From positions 42,253,709-42,317,708 of the forward strand of contig CM046838.1 in NCBI GenBank assembly GCA_025618425.1: 64,000 nucleotides of DNA, written 5' to 3'. The translations under genes were made by a program, and so were the position numbers. Under the pieces are notes generated by a model. That model was not told where the DNA came from and ran no database searches. It saw nothing but the letters and a program-made list of their open reading frames with translations. Below, piece by piece: positions 22,162-34,600 of the stretch (its first letter is position 1; each line of letters opens with the position of its first letter). Source of the stretch: Heliocidaris tuberculata. Lineage: Eukaryota; Echinodermata; Echinoidea; Camarodonta; Echinometridae.

Positions 22162-25100
22162 ATGCCTGTATCTCTTTGTGAATGGCGAGTTCGAATCGGA
22201 ACTTTCGTTCATTGGATTAGGGACTATGAGGTTAGGGAGAGGAAAGAAAGATTGCTTAAAGAAAGAATTCGGAGACTGAAGGTTCTTTGCGAGAGACTTA
22301 AGGCGAAAAGGGATGATTCTAAACAAGACTCACAAGATGATGGAGACAATGCTGACGAAAGCGATCAAGATGGTTCTACTCCCAAGCGAGGTTGTGCTTG
22401 CTCGCATAAAACTGCAAACAGACAGTCATTAGGCAACTCATCAGACATCAAGGATTTACTTACTTCATGTGATCAGTGCATACGAGATTTATTAAAGCCA
22501 ACTGATTCTCATATAAAGGAGATACTCACCCCATCTGGTACATGCAATAAACAATTACTCACATCAAATGATTCGTGTCTGAAAGATCTGCTCTCGAAAA
22601 CCAATTCTTGCAAAAAGGACCAAGATACAACATGTCAATCTTTAGTCGAAGATCTTATACCGGACTATTCAAACATCAGCGAGTTGCTCATACAGTCTGA
22701 CTCATGCATCAGAGAGCTACTTACTTCAGCTGATTCTTGGAAAGATGATATTCTCCTCCCACTTGAATCTTGTAGAAATGACCAACCCACGCAGTCGGAT
22801 TCCACAACCAACGATCTGCTTTCCAAGGCTGATTCCGACATAAAACTTTTACTTGAGTCATCTGATAACTGCGCAGAACTGCAAACACCATCTGAGTCCT
22901 ACATCCAAGATCTACTCAATCCAAGAGATTCCTACATCCACGAGTTACTAACACCAGTAGATTCTTTCATCAATAAGTTGTTTACACCAAGACAGTCTTA
23001 CGTCAACGAGTTACCTTCTTCAGATGGCTCGTCTGCCAGAGACCAGTTCCGTATCACAGAACTCATGGCAACAGAATCTTACATCAAAGCGCAACACACA
23101 GCATCTGATTCTTTCATCAAGGAACTAGTCACGTCGGCTGATGCTTGCATAGAGCAAGCTACCTCTCCTAAATTTTGCATTGAAATGTCAGACAGTCTGT
23201 CAAAAACCGTCTTAAAAGAGCAAGCACTTCCGGAATCTTCTGCCATAGTCCACATATGTCCAACTGATTCTTCCAAGAAAGCGGTGATCAATGATGGTGA
23301 ACAGAGAAGATTATCTGATTCGTGTCGTAAAGATGAACTCACTGGTGTCGGTTCCGAATCACCTACGATTGGGAACAAACATGAGAACTCTGCTTGTCAT
23401 CAATCAAGGTTTTCTTCACCTACATCTACCTCAGATAGTAATGTCGTACAGAATGGACTCCCAAATCCAAAGGTAAGCCTCGCTGAAACTTGTGACCACT
23501 AGTTTATTTGAAGGGGGGGATCCTTTCCTCTCCCTGAAAGATATTAAATCGTGAAGAAAATAAAAATAACGGACTCTTTCCATCATTATGCATCCTTTAT
23601 TTCCAATGAAATTGTTCTCAAAACAATATAAATTAAGTAGAACTTTTCAAATATTTTTTCTGTCACTCGCAGTTCGACCTCGCAAAACACTATAATGTTC
23701 CTATGCTACTAACCGTCAAAAAGGAAAGCAGAGATAATTTTGGGGCACATGTAGAGCCAAACAGATCGAAATGAAATCCTGTCTTAAATTATGCATTAAA
23801 ATAAAATATGAAAGATCTTCAGACATATGAATCAATAGTTTATACATATATTATGAAGAAAAAAAAAACCTGTCCAAAATCTTTCATTCAAAACCAATCA
23901 GGCAAAACATTTTGCTCGGTCGCTCCGCTTTCTCGCAAATACCTATGATCCATTGTGCTGTTGCTAATGACATTACAATGGATAAGAAGACAAATGCGAC
24001 TGCGTCTCCAATATGCCTCCGCCCCGTTGCAAATGTTGCCAGATCAAATGTCTGGTCACCAGAATTGTCTGTCAAGTTAAACATATCAGAGGCGGCGCAC
24101 CCCCTGGGGGGGGGGGGGCACAGTGCCCGCTCCACTTTTTCAAGTACCCCAAAAGTGCCCCTTTTTATCTATGAAAAGTACCCCTTTTCATAGCTGATAA
24201 GTGCCTTTTTTCTTCGTATAGTGCCCCTTTTTTTCTTTCTAATAAGTACCCTTTTCACCTTCTGATAAGTGGCTCTTTTAACCTCATACATGAGTGGCCC
24301 TTTTGAAATCCGATAAGTGCCCCTGTTTTAGTCTGATTAATGCCCATTTTCCGTTTTAATAGTGCAATTTTCCCTTCCAATAAGTGCCCCTTTTCACCTC
24401 TGATAAGTGCCCATTTTTCTTCGTTTAACTGCCCCTTCTTCTTTCAACACGATAAAAACCATTGTCGAAAAATCAACTGAAGGCAATTTCAATAGCCCTG
24501 TCTATCACCTTTAGAAATGTGCGAACATTACAATGGCATATTACGTAATCCGAACCTGATTTCTATGGTCAGCAAAATAGGCCTTTGAAATTGCCCTTGA
24601 GTTTTTATTTTTCGAAGTAGTTTTTATCGTGTTTTTCTAATAAGTGCCCTTTTCACCTTCTGATAAGTGGCCCTTTTAACCTCAAACATTAGTGCCCCTT
24701 TTGAAATCCGATACGTGCCTCTGTTTTCGTCTGATTAGTGCCCATTTTCCGTTCTAACAGTGCAATTTTCCCTTCTGATAAGTGCCCTTTTTCACCCCTG
24801 ATAAGTTCACCTTTTTAAGTGCCCCCTTTTACTTCTGATCAGTGCCCCTTTTTCTTTCTAATGGTATCATTTTCCCCTTTGATAAGTGCCCCTTTTGTCT
24901 TTTGACACCGAGTGCCCCTTTTTACCCATATATCCCGATGTCGCTTACAAACTGTGCCCTAAAGTCCACAAAAGAGCCATATATCTAGCTCCAAATAATC
25001 AGAGAGGCTTCATATTAATACATGTAATAGATTCCCCTACTGATATCAGCACAAAGTGAGGCAGTGGAGTAGGTGGCAAGAGGGGCACAATGCCCTAGAT

Positions 25101-25865
25101 TATACAATATTAATCGTTGCTCCTAAATCATAAAAGGAATGAGGGAAAAAATAGAATTTTTAAAATTTTCCAAAGCTCGCTCGCTACGCTCGCTCACATT
25201 TACTATACAATCTTCTTCTCATATTAGGGAAATCGCTGTGTATAATTACATACCATAGTCTTCAGCATTAGAAAACAACCTCAAATTTTTTGCTCGCGAG
25301 CAAATGAATAATTAAACCATCACACAAAATGCAAAAGTAGTTTTTTATCCGGAACCATGTTAAGATAGAAACAGTAATGTGTCGAACATGATCATCGATA
25401 GTGTATTAATCATATTGTAGGGTATACTAATGTCTCAAAGTGTTATTTTCCGCCTTGTTTTCACCTTTTGTAGGTAGGTGCCCCTTTTTTCCAAAAAGTG
25501 CCCTTTTTGAAAGACGATCCGCCGCTCCTAAAACATATACAGCATATTTGAGAGTCTGCCTCAACATTTGCGCAGACATTAGCATTTTTATATAACGACA
25601 TAATTTTGGAAGTGCATACAATGTCTTTAACATGCCTAGGTGCGTCGTTTTTGTTTTCTTCAAAAGATAATGGTAAAATTCACACTTTAATACTAAATTC
25701 TATTCATTTTGTACTATTAATTATTCATTATATTTGTCACTTCACTTGCAGGAGATATCAAACCCATCATCAAGATCATCATCTTCATGTGCGCGGAACT
25801 TGAATGCAACCCTTGATGCGGTCTCACAACACAACCCATTGCCTAACCGAGTTACTGCTTGTTAG
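22162..25865 (+). CDS. ORF1: protein with ~20 tandem 11-residue repeats
   Basis: Exon 22162-23472 (437 codons, donor AAG|GTAAGC, phase 0) joined to 25752-25865 (37 codons and TAG; acceptor CACTTGCAG) gives 474 residues. The start ATG has an in-frame TGA eight codons upstream and a good context (CCAAGATGC). Residues 1-50 are a basic amphipathic segment (CEWRVRIGTFVHWIRDYEVR..LKERIRRLKVLCERLK). Residues 55-72 are acidic. Residues 94-340 are built of an 11-residue motif close to [CYFH]-I-x-[DE]-L-L-T-x-x-D-S, for example CIRELLTSADS, YIHELLTPVDS and FIKELVTSADA. The C-terminal part is Ser-rich. I recognise no family. The second exon also encodes the NLR start in another frame, so ORF1 and the NLR may share a transcript or only an exon. 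Confidence 0.7.
22441..23182 (+). repeat. 33-bp coding repeat array of ORF1
   Basis: About twenty units of nominally 33 bp encode the 11-residue motif. Two units are one codon short (ISELLIQSDS, CAELQTPSES) and one is longer (around SARDQFRITELMATES). All length changes are multiples of three. DNA similarity between units is much weaker than the protein pattern, which points to an old array kept by selection on protein rather than a recent minisatellite. Confidence 0.75.
24087..25530 (+). mobile_element. hAT-like element with internal GATAAGTGCCCCTTTT arrays, copy 1
   Basis: The ends are CAGAGGCGGCGCACCCCC and, reversed, TAGGAGCGGCGGATCGTC. A perfect 8-bp duplication AAACATAT lies at 24079-24086 and 25531-25538. 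The interior holds two blocks of degenerate tandem units around TGATAAGTGCCCCTTTT (24115-24445 and 24640-24930). They are separated by a nested palindromic MITE at 24446-24633. It lies in the intron between ORF1 and the 2A exon. The inverted relative is 61659-62946. Confidence 0.8.
24446..24633. mobile_element. Palindromic MITE (AACACGATAAAAAC ends), nested copy
   Basis: Inverted ends AACACGATAAAAAC / GTTTTTATCGTGTT-like, with an inner CAATTTCAATAG / AAATTGCCCTTGAG mirror. Relatives lie at 59477-59662 and, more diverged, at about 57855-58042. It interrupts the repeat array of the element 24087-25530. Confidence 0.65.
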
Positions 25866-25904
25866 AGCAGGGGATGTAGAGCTCAATCCGGGCCCTTTTC
25901 ATGG
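25752..25904 (+). CDS. NLR exon 1 with 2A-like ribosome-skipping motif, shared with ORF1
   Basis: The exon is bounded by acceptor TTCACTTGCAG and donor CATGG|GTAATT. ATG at 25804 opens MQPLMRSHNTTHCLTELLLV, then RAGDVELNPGPFHG. DVELNPGP (25873-25896) fits the 2A consensus D-(V/I)-E-x-N-P-G-P; skipping is expected between Gly (25891-25893) and Pro (25894-25896). A TGA directly precedes the ATG, so the frame cannot extend upstream. The exon ends with GG, and the A beginning the next exon completes a Gly codon (phase 2). 2A-like sequences at the N-terminus of sea urchin NLRs, and in some non-LTR retrotransposons, have been reported; the Death exon that follows in frame favours the NLR reading. 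The other frame of this exon ends ORF1 at 25865. Confidence 0.85.
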
Positions 25905-28599
25905 GTAATTAACTAGAATCGGAATTTGATAACTAAGTGAACACAGCAGAGGTGTCGATCCGTGTTCATGAGTGGGGGGGGGGGGGGGGGGGGATGACCG
26001 GCGAGGGAGCGAAGCCAGTGGCGTATCTAGGGATTATGGCGCCCAGGGCAAAAAATGGAGTGCCCAAACTTATCTATGTTATTGTACAAGCGAGGGAGCA
26101 AAGCGACCGAGCGGCAAATTTGTCAATTTTTAACCCTAAAAACGCAATTTCTTGTGCATTTTACCCAGGAAATTTTGCAATTGACCACCGCAGTTGAGCG
26201 GTAGAGAAGCTCGAGTTTTATACATTGATAAACGGTTTTCTATTCACTCACTTCTGCAATAGGGAGCAAAACTAACGAAGACCCTATAGGCTTGAGAAAG
26301 AGTCGAGAAATTCAGCAAGGCGGCCTGAAGTTGAGATTTCGTTCAAAAGTTGAGCCTTTGCAAATGCTGTTTATACACTTTATCCTATATTGGGGGCGCA
26401 ATATCTAGTAGGAGTCACATGATATAGCGAGCGAAGCATTTAAATCTTTATTTTTCAAACTTTTTGAACTCTTTAAGCTATTTAAGAACTATATACTGGG
26501 GGCGCGAAATTCCGAGATCCTGAAAGAAAATAAGCATGCAAGGGAGCATAGCGACTGAGCTATGGAAATTTTTCGCATTTCAAACCTTCAAAAACTAGTG
26601 TATTTACCCTGCAGATGCGGGGGGGGGCATAATACGTAAGGATTATGATTTTTCTTCATTTCCCCCTTTTTTTCTTTCTCTCCTTTGCGTTTTTTTTTTG
26701 CGCCCCCTCCAAGTGCCGCCCGGGGCACGTGCCCCCTGCCCCCCATAGATACACCACTGAGCAAAGCGACCAAGCGGGGGAGGGTGTGGGAGGGGATACC
26801 CCCTCCCACACCAGGGACTTTTTCAAAAATCTGTCTATAAAACTTGCATTTAGAGCATCCCAAAATGGTTTTTAATGAAAAGAAGGAATGCACGGATCTA
26901 CGCCAATGGACGGAATCCCTTAATTGCGAATAACAATGCAGGCGAACGAATTTTCTCGATATTTTCTCTTTGACATTATTGCATTTCTTATTTCCTTACT
27001 TCTAATCATTAAATAATGTGATGGTATTTCAAGATCAAACATTATGAGTTTGGAAATTATTAGTTTTAAGTTAATGTATCATAATTCTGATTTATTTTAT
27101 CCAAATATAATGGGGGGGGGGTGATAATACAGGTCACTCCCCACCTCAACTTTTTTTTTGGTATATACCACCCATCCTCCCCAGATCGACACCCATGGAA
27201 CAAAGATAAACATGCACACACCTATACCCCACACCACCATTGTATATATGTATATATGTACATATTAAATATATATCATAACGCAATGATTTGTAAATAA
27301 CAAGCAGAAATCCTTTGGATTGGTACTAATAAAAAGAAAGACTTTGAGCGAATTTAGCATTGTGAAAATGCGACACACATAGTATGTTGAGATTGAGCCT
27401 ATTTTGCATTTATTTTCCTCTCATTGCACATGTTGTACACATATATTACTTCAATATAATTCTGTAAGAGTTTTATGACATTCATTTGGCCATATCGATA
27501 CTAGTAATGATAAATGATGAAAACATTATTACCTACATGTATAGTAACATGATCATGATCAATGGTCATGATAACTGTCCACACGAACTTACGAAGTACA
27601 GGTACATCTATGCCCTCGAAGTAAATGCATGATAGAGTTATTCACTGCTTTCTTCAGTATTCATTTTCTATTTTGATGATAGATTTCCTCTGGGTAATGT
27701 TGTTCTATTTTCATTAATATATAAGCAAAGAAATTAACATATAATCTCGAATTCAATCCATTTTAATCCATTTTTTCCCCTTCAGAACAATACATAATGT
27801 TTTGCAGGAGAGTGAACTCGTACTACTAGCACGAGAAGTTCCCGGCCACTGCTACACTAAACTGTGCATTGCTCTTGGCTTTAGCTATGCGGAGAGTAAA
27901 AACGTTCTGACCGAACAGCATTTGAACTTCCAAGGAGCTATGATCGAATTCTTCTGCAGATGGAAAATCAAGCAGAGGGATGGCACCGATTGCCGAGCAG
28001 TTCTTGCAGAGATTCTTGGAAAAGCCGATATGGGTGCACTTCAGTCAAAGTTATTGGCAGGTAACTTTTCCATTATATTCGTAAAACTATTTTCACTGAC
28101 GACAATGTTATGAATCATTTGATATTTAGATTCATAATGATAAATGTGATAACATTTTGTACAAAAGTATAAAATGATTATATTCGTAATAGTAAACATC
28201 GAACAAAACTTTAACTGAGAGAGAGAGAGAGAGAGAGAGTATGTGTGAGTGTGTGTGGGTGTGCATGGGTGTGTGTGGGGGTGTGTGTGTGAAGGAAATA
28301 TGCTACTAGATATTCGATTCAAGGAACATCATATGTATAGACATCCATTTAGTCATTAAAAAATTATAAAGCACAATGGTCACGTAAATATTAACCGTTT
28401 TTTTAGATTATGTTTTTGATGGACGATCATATTTTTTTGTAATTAAGGTGGATGTCTTACGACTGAGTCCTCGCCGTCTGGTAAGTGTGCATTTAAAGAA
28501 AAAAAATTGCGTGTAAACTCATCAGGGTTTCTTGTGTATAATCCTAATCAGAATCTAAGAAATAGAAATACAGGTATATTGAAAAAGTACCTATATTAG

Positions 28600-28674
<75 letters not shown>

Positions 28675-31600
28675 TATAAGTTTATATTATTAGATTGTAA
28701 TTATATTTCACAACGAAAGGTTTATCATTATGGTTTTCCAATTTTCTGCTCGTCAGAATTTTAATACCAACTTGATGGTACGATGAAATTTCTTTTTAAA
28801 GTTAGTTCTTTTAAGATATTACTAGAAACAAATATGAAATTTATTATTTGTCGTACTACCACCCAGTACAATTTCGATAATTCGTTAAAGGAATGATGAT
28901 GATGTATTTACAATATGATACACACTACAGTAGAATAGTACGTTCAACGTTCGTATGCTCAACCCACTTTATTCATTGGGTTGTGTGCTTGTTTGTTACA
29001 ATATTGAATATGTTTGATTTGTCCTTTATCCAAGAAAAGACTTTGATATTAGTTCGAGGCCTTAGGCATTTCATTTCCTAGTCCTAACATGTGAAATCGA
29101 TTCAGTTAAAGGGGAATGATACCTTGGGGGAAAAAAAATCAATTTTTATAAAAAGAGAGGATAGAGAGAAGCAATTTTAAAAAAAGTTCCATCAAAATCG
29201 GTTAAGAAATGAGAAAGTTATGAAAGTTTGAAAAGTCTCAGGTACTTTCTATAGCGATCCTCAAATTGACAATGTTGCTTCAAAGTGACAGGTAGAGTAG
29301 GACAACTCTTCATCTGTTTTCTACACAAAATTTCATATTTTCTTTATTATCTCTATTATGCTTGCCTTTTTGTGAACGCAACATATGTTGTGTCAAATAC
29401 ATTTCTTCATGATGTATCTTGAGCTAAGAAGGAGACAAGCTGTACCTTGAGAGATAATGGGGAAAATATGAAATTTTGTGTACAAAACATAATTTATGGA
29501 GAGTTGTCCTACTAAACCTGTCATTTTGAAGCAACATTGCCAATTTGAGGATCTCCATAGAAAATAAATTAAGACTTTTCAAACTTTCAATCTTTCTCAC
29601 TTCGTAATCGATTTTGATGGAACTTTTTAAAAAATTGCTTCTCTCTATCGTCTCTTTTCATTAAAAATGATTTTTCCCCAGGGTTTCATTCTCCTTTAAG
29701 TAGTTGACATGATATGTTTTTAATCTCGATATCTCCAGTCTCGGATACACCCCAACCACCCATAGCCATGACGGAGGAACAGGTGTTCGAATGTGCTGAC
29801 AACTTGAAGACTTTCTACCGCGAAAACATATGCAAAATCAAAACAGACCCGCTTGATTTTAATTATATCTTGGAATTTGAAAGAATATACACCAACTTAA
29901 CGCTGCTTAGGTCCAACAGGCAACTAGATTACTCTGCTCTTCTGACTACAGAGGTTAATGGAGAACTTCCTAATCGTCTAATGGTCGAAGGTGAAGGCGG
30001 TGTTGGTAAAACGACATTGTGTTCTAAGATCGCATGGGATTGGGTGAATGGATCCCCCGAGTTTCAACAGTTTAGTTGGGTTCTGGTTATTCCCCTGCGC
30101 AAGGTTATCAAGGGTCAGACAGTAGGTGATATTATGAAAAACTCCCTCTCCGACAATAACCCCATAACTCCTAACACTATGAACTGCCCGGCCATTCTGT
30201 CTCAATACTTTCTCTTCTTTGTCTCATAATTGTTTCGACAGGACTCATTTGCCACTTGTTTATTCCTTGGACATTTTCTCTCAAAATAATCTCATTAAGG
30301 ATTTGTGGAAAGACGTAATCCAGGAAAAAACAAAACATTTTTCATATTCTCTGTACAGCATGTGAGTCTATGGCGAAGGCCATTTATCTTAAATTCGTCT
30401 TAATGTTTTTATTACGGTCATAAACCATTGCCAAACCTCTGGAAACGGTCTTAATACGAACCCCATTATTATGACGGGAGGAAGGACGTTCTGTCCGTGG
30501 TTGGCTCGTAAACTAGTTTATGTATTCATACCCGTTGCACATTATAGTTTACCCCATTCTCTCATTACATTAAGCAGCACTCATTATTCCATCAATATAA
30601 AATGTATTATGTATCAATACCACATATTAATGAAACATGCTTCTATATTTGAGATTGAATATCATTATCCACTGCTTGTCCCAACTGATGTGAATTATAA
30701 CAGGTCTGGGCAAACAACTATGCCTGGAGACCGTTAATTCCTCCTCATAGAGAGACAAGGTCATCGTTCCTGGCTGAGCTACGGAAAATACGAAATTATG
30801 ATTGTTTCGATCATTTATATAAATAATTTTGAGAAAGTAGCTCAAAAAACGAATACAGTGGGAAATTCCATGTTAAAATAAACTTCGAACGAAAGGAATT
30901 GACCAACGATAAGTCAACTTTCTTCATAAGGAACATAGTCTCACGTCCAGACGTCTGCTGTAAAACCGTGTAAATTTATGAAATGCGCTTGTTTTACAAA
31001 TATATGCAATACATTTGTTATAAAGCTTTGCAGTGAAATTCAGTTCTTATAATACTTAGTGTATTTTCCCGTTATTTATGAATACAAATAGCAATAAATA
31101 AATTTAATAAATTGTGCTTAAAGTTCTCCAGGCTAGCTTCGAAGTGCGAAAGACAACATAATCTTGCAAAGCTGGTAAAACAAACATAACATCATGGAGG
31201 CTTTCATCAAATATAATGTATATATTTGCGGTGAGAAATCAACTGAATGAGAGATTAAATTTTTATAGCTGAATTCATTGTTCCTCCTTAATACTGACTT
31301 CTTTTTTGTGGAGGTACCTGCTGGAGTGCAAAAACTGTCTCCGCTGGGATATATTATTTCCATGTCGCCGGTATATCCCCCAAAGAAGCATCAAACTTGT
31401 TGGCTGCAGTGCATCATCTGTGTGGATACACCTTCTTTTTTCCTCTTTGTCAATGCCAGTTCGTGAAATATGAACTGAAATATGAACATATTATTTTCGA
31501 ATTTAATTAGCTTGATATGTGGCCCACTCATTTGGCCTACCCCCTAAACTGAAAAATTACTTGTGTGTGGTCATGTACACTGCCTAGTAGTTGTCCTGCC

Positions 31601-34600
31601 GAAATATTATGGGGAAATTATCAAAATACTCATGTTACGTTACGTAGCTATAACAGCATGCTAACGATGAAACATTCCGATTGGGAACCTCAATATTCAT
31701 CCCCTCGAATTAATGATATGATTCCTGGCTCCTAAAGAAATATTTCAATTGTGACTTGCTCAGCCCCCATATTTTATTTTTTTCTCAGCACTGAAATGAC
31801 TGTTCTTATTATTTTTATTTAATGATGATGACTGTAATAATAAGAATTATGAACTACTTTCCTGAGAGTCGACCTTATACTTTCAAACGGGCAATCGCTG
31901 ACCTCCCTTGACACCCAGCGAAGTACGTCATGCACATGAGTCATAGGGCGCGTTCATTTTATAAAGGGGGAGTAGTTGTACTTTGAGAGGCGTTGTGGTT
32001 ACAACCTCAAAACAGACATTTTCGCTATATACTCCATTTTCATTCGTTTCCTATATTAATTCTCTTTTCTCTCTTACTTATAAATTCCTATACACGCATC
32101 TCACAATCTATGCACTCGAATAAATACACAACTTATACTTTTTATAAATACACAACTTATACTTTTTAATCTCTTATACTTTTTGAAAAATCTCTTGTAC
32201 TTATTCTTTTCAATCTCTTAGAAAGCAAAGTCTGTATAAGTATATTAAAAAGTTGAATATTCATTCATTTTACCTTGCTTCATCCTAAAATATACGTTGT
32301 CAGTATTCATGTTGAATGTATACTTATCTGCAAGTGATATAAGAATTAACAGTGATCAGTTTAGGAATTTTCAAACATATCTCTCACATTGTTCATGGTA
32401 TTATACCCTCTATCCTATCTAACATTCTTTCTATCCCTATCCCTCTAATTTTTATCCCGTTATATATGTTGTATATACATGTATCTACTTGACTTTTTTA
32501 ATGTTTTGTTTGTATTTTGTATTTTGTGTTTCGTTTGTTTGTTGTTGTTTTTTGTTATTTTTTTGTTTGTTTGTTTTTTGGTAAACAGGCATCCCCAATC
32601 ACAAGCATTGTTATGCTTTTCAGGGACCATGCCTCCTTCAATTATTGTACTTAAACGTTTTTCTTGTGTTTGTATCCCATGTATGTAGCAAATCAGAAGG
32701 AAATAAATGTTGTTTTGAATTGAATTCAATCATTGTTGTTAGACAAGATATTTTTCACTGTATACAAATCGAGTTACCCCACGGTAGAATGGCACAATCC
32801 AGTAGACGTTAGTCTGTTCTTCCCGGTAAAACTGTAATATCAAGCGATATATTTGGATCAAAATGTAACTAAAGTACAAATATTAAGTTTAGATATGTAG
32901 ATTTATCTACAAATTGTACATACACCACCTGCTATCTCACACAGTTGTCTACAAATAAAAAAAAAAACACGGTAACAGGGGCGGATCTAGCTTTTTTCCA
33001 AGGGGGGGGGGGGTTGAGGGGCTGAGCTGGGTATTGCGAGCGAGCGAAGCGACCGAGGGGGGAGGGTGTGGGAGGGGGATACCCCCTCCCACAGTATGGA
33101 GATTTTTCATTTTTAGGGTTGCCAGCTTGCGATTTTAAGCATACTTGCATGCTCTATTTTTTCTCTTTTTTTTTTTTGGTTTTCCTATGCACATTAAATG
33201 TTTACTTGGCAGCCCAAGGGGGGGGGGGGGGTTTTAAACCCCCTAACCCCCCCCCCCCCCCGTAGATCCGCCACTGGGTAATAAGTAATATCGTACTTAG
33301 AATGGACGAGCAGACCGCTTCACAGGCGCGAAATGTGTTCGTCCGTATTCAATGCTCTTGCATGCACTATATATACTTGCGACACGTTCGCGAATTATGT
33401 GCCCCAAAACAGCATAAGTGCACCAAATTCCCGTCAACCCAGTGGCGGATCCAGGGGGGGGGGCAATCCCGGCCCGTGCCCCCCCCCCCTTTTGAGGGAA
33501 AACAATGCAATGTGCCCCCCCCCCTATTTGCGATTGTGCCCCCCCCCCCTTTTCGAGCAGAAAAACTTTTTTTTGTTGTTGTTGCTTGTCAGAGAATTAT
33601 GGAGGGGAACTGGACTCCATAACCCCCCCCCCCCCCCCCCCCACTGAGCGACTTTTGGAGGGCTGGTGAATTTTTTTTTTTTTTGCTCAATAATTCATCT
33701 TGTTCGGAATTCCCACTCGATTAAACGAGGCGATGTAAGGTCAACGTAGGGAAAATGCTCTCACTGCAACAGGGAAAGGTCTGAGTCGAATGTTAAACTC
33801 TTTGCTTTTTGAATTGAACTCTCTCTCTTTCTAAACCCAAAAGTGCAGTAGTTTCCTCACAAGCAATCTGCGGGTTTTTAACACTACATTAGAGGATATA
33901 GTGTAAAGATTATTAATCCGGGCGAAATGATGTCAAATATTAATTTTTTTTAAAGCCCTTGTGTGCTTTTTATGGATAAACTGAGACAAATTTTCCCGTG
34001 TTACAGGACGCGGTGCAAAGTGCGTGAGCAAATGCACTCTTGTCATATGATTTAGGCCAAGATAAAAATTGAATCATTGTTTTTTTCGTCTGGGTTTGTT
34101 TTTCGAAAAGGAAGAAGAGGGGGTTCCAATTGATTTGATAGTTGATATTTTGACAATAATTCCGACAGTACTATTTACATATACTGTCTGCATGTTGCAG
34201 GAGTCTAGAACAGGTTTAAAACATGTACTAAAAATGATTTCTGTCATTTCGATTGCATAGGCTGCGTTAAATTCATCTTGATGTACTGTTTTAAAAAAAA
34301 AAAAAAAAAAATCTAATCTAATATAATATAATCAGGGGCGGATCCGGGGGGCGAATCGGCCGCGGCCTCCCCCTTTTTGAAGCCAGAGGGGGGCCGAATC
34401 GGCCGCCCCCCCCCCCTTTTGAAAGCTGTCCAGAGGGGGCCGAATCGGCCGAATTCTGGACAACTGGCCCCTAAAAATATGAAAACCTTCTTTTCTTTCT
34501 TTTTTTGGCTTGTCAGAGAATTCTGGAGGACAAACAAAAAAAATCTGATAAGCCCCTAACCTTTTTTTCTTTGCCCCCCCCCCCTCTTTTTTTTTTTTTT

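Noticed and set aside
25804..25904. 2A motif as part of a non-LTR retrotransposon ORF
   Set aside because: Retrotransposons in these animals can carry 2A, but here no endonuclease or RT follows and the next exon in phase is a Death fold.
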